From contig NZ_JAFBCM010000001.1 in NCBI RefSeq assembly GCF_016907715.1, forward strand, positions 3,348,001 to 3,412,000: a DNA stretch of 64,000 nt. Direction: 5' to 3'. Positions 6,845 through 17,574 of the stretch are shown one piece after another. Position numbers and translations under genes: made by a program. Every line of letters starts with the position of its first letter. Position 1 is the stretch's first letter. The stretch is from Tenggerimyces flavus. Lineage in GTDB: Bacteria; Actinomycetota; Actinomycetes; Propionibacteriales; Actinopolymorphaceae. The notes under the pieces are model-generated. The model made no database searches, had not been told where the DNA came from, and saw nothing but the letters and a program-made list of their open reading frames with translations.

Positions 6845-9800
6845 TTCCGGGATCGTCACCCTCGCCGCGACGACGCCGGCGGCGAGTGGCGGCAAGGCGT
6901 TGCGGATCACCCCATCCGGCACCTCCGGCACAGACGTGGACACGTATGCCGCGGTCGGCGGCAACGGCGGGTCGATGGCGCTCGGGATGAAGGCCGGGCA
7001 CAGCTACACCTTCTCGACCATGATCTACGTCCCATCCGCGACCGGACTCGACACCGGCGGCCAGCTACGGGTGCTGCGCGCCGTCTTGTACCACCGGGCC
7101 AGTGCCGCCGACCCATTCGTGCAGGTGCCATCGAACCTGCCCACGGTGGCGGACACCTGGGTACCGCTCCGGCTGCGGGCATCTCTGCCGGTGGGAACGA
7201 CGGAGGCGTTTGTCCGCCCATACAATGGGCGCCCGTCGAATGCCACCACCAAGCCGGTGCTGTACGACTCGATGAGCCTGGTCGAGGAAGGCATCTACGG
7301 TCTCGGCTGGGTGTCCAGCACGTCCGTCAATGACGCGTCGTCGGACTGGACCGGCCTGACCGACCGCGGCTTCAACGTCTCCGTCACAGACTCCGACGGT
7401 GCTTTGACCACGTTCGCCAAAAAGCCCGACGGTACCTATACCGCGACCGGTGAGGACGCCACCACCGATGACAAGCTCACCGCCGTCGGCGGTGGCGCGA
7501 ACGGGCCTGCGGAGTTCCGGATCGGCGACCTGGACGGCAACACAACTGTCTTCACGCCGGCGATCGCGTTCGCCTCGCCAGCGAAGGAGAATGCGCCCCA
7601 CACCTATCGGATCGCTCGAGTGATCCAGCCTGGGTCGAACCAGAGCACCACTTACACCTACGATGCCGAAGGCCGAGCGACGCAGATGCTCGCGCCGCTG
7701 CCGCCTGGTGTGGTGTTGTGCACGACCTGGGTGGCCGGGTGCAAGGCGCTGCAGTTCGGCTACGACCCGGCCGGCCACCTGACCGCGGTTAGCTTCCGCA
7801 CCACCATCGCGACCGGGGCGGAGTTGAAGGTCGACGTCGCTTGCTACGCCTACGATGCTTCCAGCGGTCGGCTGCTGCAGTCGTGGGATCCGCGGACTGT
7901 GTCCGGCGCCGGATCCGGCACCCAACCCGTCGCCTGCGATCTAGCAAACCCCGTTCTTCCCACCACCTACACGTACGATGCCACCGGACGGCTCGCCACC
8001 GAGAGGGCGCCCGGGCTCCAACCGTGGAGCATTGGCTACGACAGCGCCGGCCGCGTCCACACCGTGTCACGTACACACAACGCCGCCAACGGCGGCGGCA
8101 CCGAAACCACCACCTTCGAGTATGCGGTCCCCCGGGCGGCAGACAGCAGCAACCCGGCGTTCCGGCCCGACCTGTCCACGGCAGCCAAGGTGGGTGCATG
8201 GGCGCAGAAGGCGCTACCAGTCACCGCGACTGCAGTCTTCGGACCCAGCGACCCAGCTTCGCGCACCGACCTGCGTGAAGCAACCGTCACCACATCGACG
8301 CCGACGGCCGCACAACCAACACGGCCGAATACACCGGCCCTAGCAACGGCGCCGGCGAGTCCGCCTGGGCGATCAGCACCGAGTACGACAAGCACGGCAA
8401 TACCGTCCGCGAACTCTCCGCGGCCAACCGCGCCGTCGCCATGGACACCACCCGCGAGCTGTCATCTGACTACACCTCGACAGACGTCGCAGTGCGGGCT
8501 CTGGCGCTGTCTGAGGTTAGCGTCTACAGCGCTGATGGCAAGGACGTCACCGACACCTACGGCCCCTTCCGTGACGTCGTCCTGCCCAACGGCACTATCG
8601 CCGGCGCCCGCGCTTACACCCACACCGACTACGACACGGGCACCGAGCTCGGCCACCCTGCCGGGGACCTGCTCCACCTGGTCACCTTCACCTACACCGC
8701 GGCCAGCCTCTCACCGAATCCTGTGGCGACGAACGAGCAGGACAAACGCACCACCCGCAACGACTACGCCCTTTCCACGTCCGACGTCACCGGGTTGACA
8801 TTCCGCACCCCGATGCGCGTCGTCCAAGACCCGGACGGCATCGCCGCCACCAACATCACCCGCTACGACCCCGAATCCGGGCTCGCGATCGAGACCAGGA
8901 GGCCGTCCGAACCCCGGTGGGGGTGGTCCCGGCACCACCGAAACCATCTACTACTCCAGCGGTGCCAACCCCCGTGACTCCGCGTGCGGTAACAATCCCG
9001 CCTGGGCCAACCTGGCCTGCGTCACCAAACCCGCGAACCCGAACCCAGGAATCGCCGGTCTTCCCCAGCTCGTGACTACCAGGGTGACCGCTTACGACTA
9101 TCTCAACCGGGCAGTCACCACGACCGACACCGTGATCGACGCAGGCGGCGCCACTCGGACCCGTACCGAGACCACCACCTGCGACAACGGCGGCTACTCA
9201 ACCCGCGCCAAGACCAGCCAAGCCACAGGCGGCATCGGCTCCACCCTGCCATCCCAGACCACCATCTACGACACAGCCACCGGTGCCGTCTCATCCATCA
9301 CCGACGGAACCAGCACATCGAACACGACCTACGACGACTTCGGCCGCGTTAAGACCTACACAGACTCCGCCGAAGCCACTGGGGACGCTCGCAACATCGT
9401 CACCACCACCTACGACAACGCCGGCCGGGTCGCTACCCTCGCCGACGCCGAGTCCACCGTCACCAACACCTACAACCAGAACGGCGACCCCCGCGACCAC
9501 CCCACCTCGATGACCGTCTCCGGCATCACAGGCGCCTTCACCGGTCGGTACGACATCGAGGGCCGCCTCATCGAACAAACCTGGCCCAACGGACTGATCC
9601 AGACCGCCGTCTTCGACGCCGAAGGCGAACAGCTCGACCGCCGCCAGGTGCAAGACCAGAGGTGGCTTGAGGAAACCGTCGCCCCTAACATCCACGGCCA
9701 ATGGCGCATCCAAAACTCCACCGGCGCCAACGTCAACCGCGACCAGACCTACACGTACGACAACCTCGGCCGGCTTACCCTCACAGGCGACACCGGTTCC

Positions 9801-11044
9801 GGCTCCTGCCTTTCCCACCGCTACCAGTTCAACGCCAATTCCAACCGTACCGCCCGCATCACGTACGGCGTCGGCTCCGACGGCAAATGCCAATCCACGA
9901 CACCACAGACCACCCAGACCTCGACCTACGATGCGGCCGATCGACTGCAGCCTGCCGGCACCCACGCCGGCCTCGCCTACGACGCCTACGGCCGCATCAC
10001 CACCGTTCCGGCCGCCGACCTCACCGCGGGCATCGGGAACCTCACCGCCACCTACTACACCAACGACCTCGTCCGCAGTCTCACCCACGACGGCACAACC
10101 GTCACCTACGACCTCGACGCCGGCGCCCGGCTCAAAACCTGGACCAACTCGAACTCGGGTGTGGTGAAGACCAACCATTACGGTGACTCAACGTCCGACT
10201 CGCCCGACTGGATCTCCGAAACCACCGACCATTCGCCCTGGACCCGCAACATCACCGATCTCGGTGGCAACCTCGCGGGCACCGTCAACCACACCGGAAC
10301 CGTCACCTGGCAAACCGTCAACCTCCACGGCGACGTCACCGCCACCACCGCCGGATCCGCCACGGAACCCGACGCCAGCTACACCACCGACGAATATGGC
10401 ATCCCCGTCGGCGGTGCAAGCCCGACCGTTACGGTTGGCTGGGCGGCAAACAACGTTCCAGCGAGGCGCTCGGCGGCCTCACCCTCATGGGCGTCCGCCT
10501 CTATGCAGCTGCGCTCGGCCGATTCCTCCAGACCGACCCCGTCCCGGGAGGGAACGCCAACCCCTACACCTACCCCCTAGATCCAGTCAACGAATTCGAC
10601 CTCGATGGCAAGAAGAAGTGCAGGAAGTGGCACTGCCGCCTCGGGCGCTGGGCATGGAAGAACAAGTGGGACATTGCCCTCACGGCCGCTGGATTCATTC
10701 CCGGTCTCGGCGCCTTGGCCTGGGGATACCGAGCATATCGCCTTTATCGACTCGTTCGGACGGCGCACAGAATGGGTAAGGTTAGAGCTACATTCCGTTC
10801 GACACGTGCAACGTCCTGGCTGGCAGGACGGATGTGGGTCGGCCGTGGAGCCTATCGCGATACCGCAAAGAACGGCGCAAGGTGGCTGAGAAGTCACAAG
10901 CATCACAGGTCGTGGCGCTCGGCAAGAAAGAAGGGAAAACACGGTTACTCATCGAACTTTGACTACCGCACGCCTGGGCATCACAAGTATTGGTCCGCCC
11001 ATGTCAACCACCGCAAGTATCGGCGCTGGGCACGTTGGTGGTAG
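6845..11044 (+). pseudogene. RHS/YD-repeat polymorphic toxin gene, 5'-truncated and frameshifted
   Basis: About 4.2 kb of continuous homology to a secreted RHS protein. The start of the reading is a jelly-roll-like domain (MALGMKAGHSYTFSTMIYVP), then many YD repeats (TYTYDAEGRA, TYTYDATGRL, TTYDNAGRVATL), then the RHS core end GRFLQTDPVPGGNANPYTYP and NPVNEFDLDG-type motif near 10533-10608. The last about 140 residues (10609-11041) form a distinct, very basic C-terminal domain: a hydrophobic hairpin (ALTAAGFIPGLGALAWG) and a His/Arg/Trp-rich end (RTPGHHKYWSAHVNHRK). Three single-base lesions break the frame: a loss near 8292, a gain in a C run near 8920, and a loss near 10427. No signal sequence remains and the 5' end is joined to a VOC fragment at about 6843. 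Real decay and base-calling error cannot be separated here. Confidence 0.85.
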
Positions 11045-11053
11045 ATTGCACCA

Positions 11054-11437
11054 ATGGCGAACGCTCCCAGTGACCAGTTCAACATACCGCTCGAGGCGCA
11101 CATGCCCTCGCCGACCGGCGACTCGGAGTATGTAGCTTTGGCCGAGATTCATGCCGAAACCACCAACGTTGTTGGATATGCACTTTTCGCCATACAGGAA
11201 TGGACCGAACGCCTTCGTGGGCAAGTGAGCACTCGAAAGGTTCCCGAGGTGCTGATCGAGTGGACGATTCAGCAGGAAGGGCTGAGCTTCGAGGATGGGA
11301 TTCTCGTGGACGAGGCCGATGACCCTGGGCATTCCTCATTGCGGCGAGGGAAGCTACTTTGGCGCGGCCGCGAATACCAGCTGCGATGGTTGACGCCACC
11401 CGAATCTCAAAGAGTGATGACGAAGTACTTCGTGTAG
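11054..11437 (+). CDS. Candidate immunity protein for the RHS C-terminal toxin
   Basis: 127 residues, ATG 11054, nine bases after the RHS stop. The protein is acidic and mixed alpha/beta (EYVALAEIHAETTNVVGYAL, EVLIEWTIQQEGLSFEDGIL), with no membrane segment, as expected for a cytoplasmic neutraliser of a basic toxin. I do not recognise the family. Position immediately downstream of an RHS variable C-terminus is the standard place for a cognate immunity gene; that and the opposite charge are the evidence. Unlike the RHS gene, it is intact. Confidence 0.6.
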   Translation: MANAPSDQFNIPLEAHMPSPTGDSEYVALAEIHAETTNVVGYALFAIQEWTERLRGQVSTRKVPEVLIEWTIQQEGLSFEDGILVDEADDPGHSSLRRGKLLWRGREYQLRWLTPPESQRVMTKYFV

Positions 11438-12080
11438 AGGGCCGCGCTTAGGCCGCGCTCACGGCATCGTCCCGGTGTTGACCGCCCGACGCGCGGGAGT
11501 GTACGTACGAGGTGAGCGAGCCCGGCGTTCGTGTACGTGACGTGCTGGTACGAGTTGGTGCGAGCGTGGTTATGGCGGCGGGTCTCGGATCGCCATCGCG
11601 GCGTGAGGGTTAACCCAGGAGTCATTCATCGATCAGCTGCAGGGGCCACCTTGTCACCTGGCCCCCAGCTGCGTCCTAACGAACCTGTGAACGGCCGCGC
11701 CGCGCTGATCGTCAACCATCAGCACGGCTCAACCCGGCCGACCGCACGGCCCAGGTGCACGCCCGGCCAGAGTTCGTCGAGGCTCACCGTGCCCGTCGTC
11801 AGCACAGTCCAGCTCTTCAACTGGTGGCGCGCCGGCAACTCCACCTCCATTCGCTCCGACCTCTTCGGCCAAAGCGCAGCCGTAACCGAGCCAACTGACG
11901 AGGCTGCCGTCCTCGCGGTTGCGAGCACGTCCCGCCACGTCGGCGACGGTGGTGGCCTCGGCGAAGCCAGGAGCAGTAACGACCCAGCGCCCTAGAGACG
12001 GGGCTAACCTCCAGGACGGGTCCCGACGTTTGCGTGGTGTTGGAACGCGATGTCCTAGCGAGCCCACCTCGAAGGACCAG
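11438..12080. other. 640 bases without a supportable gene
   Basis: Open frames on both strands lack recognisable domains. One minus-strand reading near 11730-11930 (LPARHQLKSWTVLTTGTVSL) looks protein-like for about 40 residues but has no context to support it. Confidence 0.4.
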
Positions 12081-12902
12081 TTGAAGCTGATCATGGTGGA
12101 CGACAGTGAGCAGCCGAAGCCCACCCGTGCCCGGCTCGGCCACCTCGTGGCAGTCGGCGCTGTCGTGTTCCCCGAGGAAGGCCTCGCCACCTACCGAGAT
12201 GGGATACGAGTGCTGTGCGCGGAGCTCGGCATCCCGCCCGAGTCGAGCTGAAATGGAGCCCCGAGGATGGAAGTTGGCTAAAGACAACTGATGGCAACGC
12301 TGTACGCACGACGCTCCGCCGCCGAATGCTCGAACTTGGCGTTCAGGCCGGGGCCACGTCAGTCGTTGTGATCTGGGACCTCGGGCATCTGCCCTGGCCG
12401 CTCGAAGATGCACCGTGCTCGAGTACCTGTACGACAAGGTCTCGCGCTGCGTGCAGCCATCCCTCGGTCTCGCCATCGCTGACGAGCCCCGGTGGTGGGA
12501 CCAAGGACCAGAAGGCGTGGCTGACCGAGGCTCTGCGCCTCACCGATATTGGAACCGAATGGACCAAGCCCGAGCAAATCGTTCTTCCGATCGTCACGGC
12601 TCCATCGCATCACGTACCGCACCTCCAGCTGGCCGACCTGGTAACAGGGGCAACGATCGCGGCGGTCGCAGGTAACAAGTTCGCGCTCGAGCTACTCCCC
12701 GAGCTGCTGGCGCTGGCAGCGAGAACCGACCCCGGCGGAACGGTCGGAGGCGCAGGCCTCATCCTCTGGCTCCCGGACCTGGACAACCTGTATCACCACC
12801 TATGTGGCGATGGCACCAAAGTGGCGCTGGGCCAATTGGGATGTCGTGCAGCTGCCGCTCGAGGAACTCGACTATTTCAAAGACGACGGCACGCCGATCT
12901 GA
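12081..12902 (+). pseudogene. DUF3800 protein, multiply frameshifted
   Basis: Pieces in three frames join into one DUF3800-like protein: an opening KLIMVDDSE motif with the acidic pair of this RNase-H-like fold, then HLVAVGAVVFPEEGLATYRD, then ELKWSPEDGSWLK, a VVVIWDLGH strand, VLEYLYDKVS, APSHHVPHLQLADLVTGATI (the typical late H-x-x-Q-x-A-D motif), and a C-terminus ending VQLPLEELDYFKDDGTPI. Frame changes fall near 12248, 12412, 12490 and 12822. TTG 12081 with GAAGGACC upstream is the likely original start. DUF3800 proteins occur as mobile-element cargo and near toxin loci; the activity is unproven. Confidence 0.75.
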
Positions 12903-13162
12903 CGATCGCGAACAACAGACGATCCTTTTCTGTTGTCGATCGTGCCGACGCCGCTCAATGGGCTACCCGGTAGGGCTGCCGCCGTGTTGACCTGCGGTTG
13001 AGTGCGCACCTGGGAGAGGATCTCGGTGCGGAGCTTGGCGGCGTTGGTCAGGCCCCAGTCGCCGCGGAGGGTGATCGACATGCCGTCGAACAGGGCGTGG
13101 GAGAGAAGCTCACAGTCAGCTTCTTCGGGCGAGAAGTCGATTCGTGCGGTGGCCGTGGCCAC
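12872..13162 (-). CDS. Uncertain small protein
   Basis: A 96-residue frame from GTG 13162 (MATATARIDFSPEEADCELL...) with plausible composition (FDGMSITLRGDWGLTNAAKL). An ATG at 13222 in another frame (MSSQPEYPVL) has a better ribosome site, which hints at one gene with a frameshift. No family recognised. The 3' part overlaps the end of the DUF3800 remnant. Confidence 0.3.
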   Translation of the reverse strand: MATATARIDFSPEEADCELLSHALFDGMSITLRGDWGLTNAAKLRTEILSQVRTQPQVNTAAALPGSPLSGVGTIDNRKGSSVVRDRQIGVPSSLK

Positions 13163-13434
13163 GGATAGGCGCGTCGACGTTCGTGTCGCCTTAGGACGGG
13201 ATACTCCGGCTGACTGCTCATGGTGTCTCTCTCTTGCCTGCGGGAGATCCAGGCCATACCGACCTGCGCTTCCCTCCGCAGACCCTCAGGACTGCCAAGA
13301 ATCGGCCCCTCGTGTAGACCCGTCAGCCCAACAGGTGGTCGGACTGCTGAGCACGTGGATCTAGGCCCAAGGGCGAGCATGTGCCATCTGGATGGTTGTG
13401 GCCGTGATCGTAACTGCCCTACTTATTGCCTAAC

Positions 13435-13674
13435 CTAGAGACGGTCGGTGAGGCCGCTGTGTCCGGCACGTTCGGCGCAGGACGCGCAGCAGTAGATCGC
13501 TGGGCCGACGGTTTCGACGCCGTGGCCGAGGATCCGGCAGCCGCAGTGGCCGCAGTGCGGTGCGATCAGGTGAGCGGCACATTCGACGCTGTCGAATGTG
13601 AGCTGGACGTTGTCGTGCGTGGTGACGAAGAATGCCTTGTCGTAGTCGTTGCCGCAGGCGTCGCACACGGGCAT
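13435..13674 (-). CDS. Small cysteine-rich metal-binding protein (metallothionein-like)
   Basis: 79 residues from ATG 13674, with AAAGGGGACATCA upstream. Metal ligands are dense: CDACG at residues 4-8, VECAAH, HCGHCGCR near residue 45, and YCCASCAERAGH near residue 62. The spacing resembles the bacterial metallothionein/zinc-ribbon proteins found alone in many actinobacteria. Zinc or cadmium binding is inferred from the ligands; a structural rather than storage role is possible. Confidence 0.7.
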   Translation of the reverse strand: MPVCDACGNDYDKAFFVTTHDNVQLTFDSVECAAHLIAPHCGHCGCRILGHGVETVGPAIYCCASCAERAGHSGLTDRL

Positions 13675-13746
13675 TGATGTCCCCTTTCGCAGGCGATGAT
13701 CCAGGGCGGGCCGAGTAATACCAATAGCAGGTCGTCCGTGTCTGGG

Positions 13747-14013
13747 TCACCGCGCGGTGACCAATTCGTGCTTGACGACGCTCAGATGAACGGTGCCGCT
13801 GTCGACGTGGCCGATCTGATCGGCGGCGGCATAGAGGTCGCGGGCGAACAGGCTCGGTTTCTGATTCGTCTGGCCCTGTTCGGTGGCCGCACCTGGGTCA
13901 CCCATCTTCACCTGGTCGACCGTGCCCACGCTCTCGTGTGCAGCATCCATGACGGCCATGCCGTCGTATACCCGGCCGATCGGGCCAGGGTCTGTACCCG
14001 GTAGCGCAGTCAT
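13747..14013 (-). CDS. PRC-barrel-like small protein
   Basis: 88 residues from ATG 14013. The first half reads IGRVYDGMAVMDAAHESVGT then VDQVKMGD, the pattern of PRC-barrel/DUF2171 proteins in which a short barrel repeats G-x-V-D-x-V. The second half (ADQIGHVDSGTVHLSVVKHE) would complete the barrel. It lies in a row of minus-strand stress-type genes with 80-120 base gaps, each likely with its own promoter. Confidence 0.6.
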   Translation of the reverse strand: MTALPGTDPGPIGRVYDGMAVMDAAHESVGTVDQVKMGDPGAATEQGQTNQKPSLFARDLYAAADQIGHVDSGTVHLSVVKHELVTAR

Positions 14014-14090
14014 CCCATTCCTCCGTTACGTCGTGGCGATCATGCGCTGGTGATCATCACTTCGCAGCGTTTGGTGATCAGCATTGGTGA

Positions 14091-14417
14091 TCAGCGTTGG
14101 ACGGCTCGCTGCAACTCGGCCTTGGTCATCTTCGAGCGTCCTTTGATGCCTTGGCGTTTGGCGTCGGCATATAGCTGGTCCCTGGTCCGGCCACCCGGGT
14201 CCCTACCTGAGCGCTCGCCGCCTCGACGGCCTGAGGACGGCCCCTCAGTGGAGGCCCGGCTCGCCTGTGTCGATTCGCCGGAGCGAGCTCGTTCCTTGTT
14301 CACGGTCCGCGCCGCGATCTCCTCGGCCCGGTCCTCCGAACGGCCCCGGTCCTTCTCGCTGGCCTTGATGTGCTGATACTGCCGTTCCCGCTTCTTGCTC
14401 CATCGCTGTTGCGGCAT
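14091..14417 (-). CDS. Highly charged protein with Rho-N-like C-terminus
   Basis: 108 residues from ATG 14417. Residues 1-75 are disordered and Arg/Glu/Ser-rich (MPQQRWSKKRERQYQHIKAS). The end, TRDQLYADAKRQGIKGRSKM followed by TKAELQRAV, is a SAP/Rho-N-like three-helix unit that binds nucleic acid in other proteins. Actinobacterial homologues are often labelled plasmid stabilisation proteins, without strong evidence. A role in nucleic-acid binding is inference. Confidence 0.65.
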   Translation of the reverse strand: MPQQRWSKKRERQYQHIKASEKDRGRSEDRAEEIAARTVNKERARSGESTQASRASTEGPSSGRRGGERSGRDPGGRTRDQLYADAKRQGIKGRSKMTKAELQRAVQR

Positions 14418-14462
14418 CGTACGGCACCTCCGAACCTGAATTGCTGCCTGGATCGAGTGGGC

Positions 14463-14893
14463 TTACGCGTTGGGTGAGGCGGCGCTGATGTCGGCCAGCG
14501 CGGACTCGGGATCGTTCTCCACGGCGAGGTCTCCGATGGAGATGGAGACGATGCCGGCGAGGCGGCTGTCGTCGGCCAGTACGGGGATGCGCCGCAGGGC
14601 GTGTCGACGCATCAGGGTGACCGCATCGACGGCCAGCGTGGCCGGGTGACGGTGACGACCTCGGACGAACACACCTCGCCGACGATGGTGGCGTCTGGGT
14701 CGCGCCCCTCGGCGATGATCCGGACCGCCAGGTCGCGGTCGGTGATGATGCCGCGGAGGGCTTCGTCGTCCACGACGAGGACATCGCCAATGTTGTGGTC
14801 TCGCAACTTTCGGGCGGCCTCTGTACTGGTCGCGGTCGACGGCACCCTCACCGGCTCGGCGGTCATGACGTCGCCAACAGTCTGCACGGTCAT
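14463..14893 (-). pseudogene. Two-CBS-domain protein, one frameshift
   Basis: From ATG 14893 the reading gives a full first CBS domain (TVGDVMTAEPVRVPSTATST, GDVLVVDDEALRGIITDRDL) and the start of a second, then shifts frame near 14648 where one C appears lost from a C run. The continuing frame reads TLAVDAVTLMRRHALRRIPV and LAGIVSISIGDLA to a stop at 14463. CBS pairs bind adenine nucleotides and report energy charge. The protein would be about 143 residues if the frame were whole, the same size as the intact CBS protein at 32406-32837. Confidence 0.75.
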
Positions 14894-14947
14894 CGAAGGA
14901 CCCTTCTGGATGGCTCGAGTTTGGTTGTGCGTGGCCTGTCCACCGGC

Positions 14948-15103
14948 CTATTCGTGTATGGCCTCGGACAGGCTGGGCATGTCGGTGCGCGAGAGCGCCG
15001 GCCGTGTGTGGGGCTTGAGCTGGTTGCTGACGTCGACCACGCCGGGGTGTCCCAGGCGTCGTCGCCGGCGGCACGTTTGGCCAGCCACGACGAGACCTCA
15101 CCC
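14948..15103 (-). pseudogene. BON-protein C-terminal fragment
   Basis: Minus-strand reading GEVSSWLAKRAAGDDAWDTP, then after a one-base shift GVVDVSNQL and a short tail to a stop at 14948. It matches the end of the intact BON protein at 17575-18033 in both DNA and protein. Only the last third is present. A third, shorter copy lies at 33163-33276. Confidence 0.7.
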
Positions 15104-15691
15104 CACCAGCGCGGGCGGACTACTCCTCACGGCGATGATCCTCAGGACCTACCATCAAGATCACCTTCAGAGTGGGGTGCCGGCGGGTGCTGACTCGTCA
15201 CGCACACACGCCGTAAGGCCCGGAGCTCCTCTACGCCATCTCCCAGGTGTTGGAACGCCACGAGCAATGTCCCACTGTTGGCAACATCCCGCCGGCTGGC
15301 CTCGGGTTGGCCGGACTGCGCGGGCATCCGCGTCCTCACACGCTTATCCATACGGTCGTCGAGAGTGCGCATTGTGCGCCTCCTCAGATCGGATCTCCTC
15401 AAACAGATCGCTACCCGCAAGGAGAAAGCCCAACCACAAAGTTGATGGCGCTATCTGAATCTCGCCAGAGGAGACTCACTGATTCGTGCCTGGCGGGATG
15501 TGAGCCCGACGCGGTCGGGCCCATCCCACCTCCCGCGGCTACCTGCCTTCGCTGTCGCGCGGGTAGACGTTATGCAGACGAACCGCCCGGGCCTAGTCAC
15601 AGTCGACCAGTTCGACGCCGTTGTCGTCGTCGATGTCGTCGTGTTCCCCGCGGTCGCGCAAGCACCTGGATCACCTGATCTCGAGCGACCC
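15104..15691. other. Stretch without a supportable gene
   Basis: The best candidate is a minus-strand frame from ATG 15372 to 15142 (MRTLDDRMDKRVRTRMPAQS...), 76 residues with no recognisable domain and overlapping the remnant zone. I do not call it. Confidence 0.4.
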
Positions 15692-16282
15692 TCATCCCGT
15701 TCCCCGGGTTCGCCCTGCCGGGTGTTCGTCTCGTGCGGGCATCGGTGCGGACGGCTGAATCGGTAGATGGAGTGCGATGTGTTCGCGTTCGGTGTCGGCC
15801 GTGTCTTGTTGCCCCCGCGCTTGGCGGTCTTGGATCTTCTCGTGCAGTTTGATGATGGAGTCCAGCAGCATCTCCGGGCGCGGTGGGCAGCCGGCCAGAT
15901 ACATATCCACCGGGACTATGTGGTCGACACCCTGGACGACGGCGTAGTTGTTGAACATCCCGCCGGTGGATGCGCACAACCCCATCGCCAGCACCCATTT
16001 CGGCTGCGGCATCTGGTCATAGATCTGCCCGCAACACCGGTGCCATCCTCTGGCTGACCCGACCGGCGACGATCATCAGGTCAGCCTGCCGCGGGGACGC
16101 CCGGAACACCTCCATGCCGAAGCGTGCGCTGTCGTAGCGGGAGCGCCCATGGTCATCATCTCGATCGCGCAGCACGCCAACCCGAACGTCGCCGGCCACA
16201 CCGACGCCTTCCGGAAGTAGCCGACCAGATCCTCCACAGTGGTAAGCAACAATCCGGTCGGCGATCGCTCCTCAATGCCCAC
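15692..16282 (-). pseudogene. nuoB: NADH-quinone oxidoreductase subunit B, two frameshifts
   Basis: From GTG 16282, with TAGGTGAG upstream, the protein opens [20 protein letters not shown] and [11 protein letters not shown], which carries the paired cysteines of the N2 iron-sulfur cluster. One base is lost near 16147, the next frame reads [20 protein letters not shown], one base is gained near 16031, and the last frame reads [20 protein letters not shown] and [18 protein letters not shown] with the remaining cluster cysteines. All conserved blocks are present, so only two single-base changes separate it from a whole protein. No other nuo gene is nearby: it is an orphan subunit. An IS5-like element sits 12 bases upstream of the start. 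Confidence 0.85.
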
Positions 16283-16444
16283 GGCCTCACCTAAGGATGC
16301 GCTGATCAAAGCGCCATCCTCGGCGTGCCCGGCCCCGGTCGACCGTGAGGGGCGGTCGCAGCGCCGTGGAGTCCGCTTTACCCCGCCTGCTGGGCCCCGG
16401 TTCGTGCCCTGCTGGGTGGTTTCGGGCAGGCTGCCGCCGGGCCG

Positions 16445-17436
16445 TCACCGCGCGAGGGTGACGGCTCTGGCGTGCATCAGCCAGTTCGCCGATGCGAACA
16501 GCACGTGGAGGTGGTTGAGGTTCTTCGCGATCCCGCGCAAGCGGGTCTTGGTGAACCCGAAGTCGCGTTTGACGATCAGAAACGGATGCTCGACCTTGGC
16601 CCGCACCGACGCCTTGCGGGTCTCGATCGCCCGGTCGTGCTCGGTCATGGTCTTCAACACGCCCTTGCGCGCCGCAACTCGCCACTCGACCTTCGACAGA
16701 TGCTCATCGGCAACGATCTCGGGTCGCTTCTCCACGCCCTGATATCCGGCGTCTGTGCAGACGAACTCGTCATCGTCACGCACCAGGTTGGCCGTCTCGT
16801 CCAGGTCATGGACGTTCGCAGCTGTCGCAGTCAACGAGTGGACATACCCGGTGCCCGCGTCCGAGCCGATGTGGGCCTTCATCCCGAAGTACCACTGGTT
16901 GCCCTTCTTCGTCTGGTGCATCTCCGGATCCCGCTGCCCGGTGGCGTTCTTCGTCGACGACGGCGCGACGACGGCGCGGCGATGATCGTGGCGTCCACGA
17001 TGCTGCCCCCACGCATGATCCAGCCCTGCTCATCGAAGATCTGGTTCTGGGACTCAAACAGCTTCTCACCCAACCGGTGCTCTTCGAGCAGGCGGCGGAA
17101 GTGCAGCAGCGTGGTCGCGTCGGGAACCTGCTCCACAGCGAAGTCCAGGCCCATGAACCTGCGCATCGCATAGGAGTCGTAGATCGCCTCCTCCACGCCC
17201 TCATCAGAAAGCGAGAACCACACCTGCAGCAGGTACATCCGCAGCATCGTCTCGATCGGCTTGGCCTTACGACCGCGCTTCCCCGGCCTGTCGGAGTAGT
17301 AGTAGGGCTCGATCAACTCCACCCACCACACCCACGGGATCGCGGCGTTCATCGTCTCCAAGAACTGCTCCCGGCGGGAGACCCGTCGCCGGTTGCCGTA
17401 CTCGATGTCGGTGAAGCTGGGCTGCTCGATGTCCAC
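16445..17436 (-). pseudogene. IS5-family transposase broken by an 11-bp tandem duplication
   Basis: From GTG 17436 the protein aligns by eye with IS5 InsH: SFTDIEYGNRRRVSRREQFL, PIETMLRMYLLQVWFSLSDE, PDATTLLHFRRLLEEHRLGE and VDATIIAAPSS, the first catalytic aspartate. The frame is then lost at an exact 11-base tandem repeat (16956-16977) and resumes as EMHQTKKGNQWYFGMKAHIG, DAGYQG and the late E-containing RAKVEHPF. Removing one repeat copy restores a single frame. The element cannot move on its own in this form. Confidence 0.88.
16956..16977. repeat. 11-bp tandem duplication GACGACGGCGC x2
   Basis: Two exact head-to-tail copies at 16956-16966 and 16967-16977 within the IS5 transposase. Eleven is not a multiple of three, so the second copy breaks the reading frame. 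Confidence 0.9.
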
Positions 17437-17574
17437 ACCCCAAGCATTTCGTGGTCCCACGCCGACGAGCCACACACCGCACCGGACTACCGAGAAAATC
17501 AGCACATCCCTAACCTTGCGGCCGGTGTTCGGTGATGCTCGGTAGTGCTCGGCGTAGCTACTGGGACAGCGTCG

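Larger units (their letters stand above)
16291..17513 (-). mobile_element. IS5-family insertion sequence, with CTAA target duplication
   Basis: The element spans 16295-17509 (1215 bp). Its ends are inverted: GGATGCGCTGAT at the left and ATCAGCACATCC at the right, 10 of 12 bases matching. CTAA is present on both sides (16291-16294 and 17510-17513), the four-base duplication expected for IS5. The single transposase gene is on the minus strand and is broken. Insertion lies just upstream of the nuoB start and may have removed its promoter. Confidence 0.88.
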
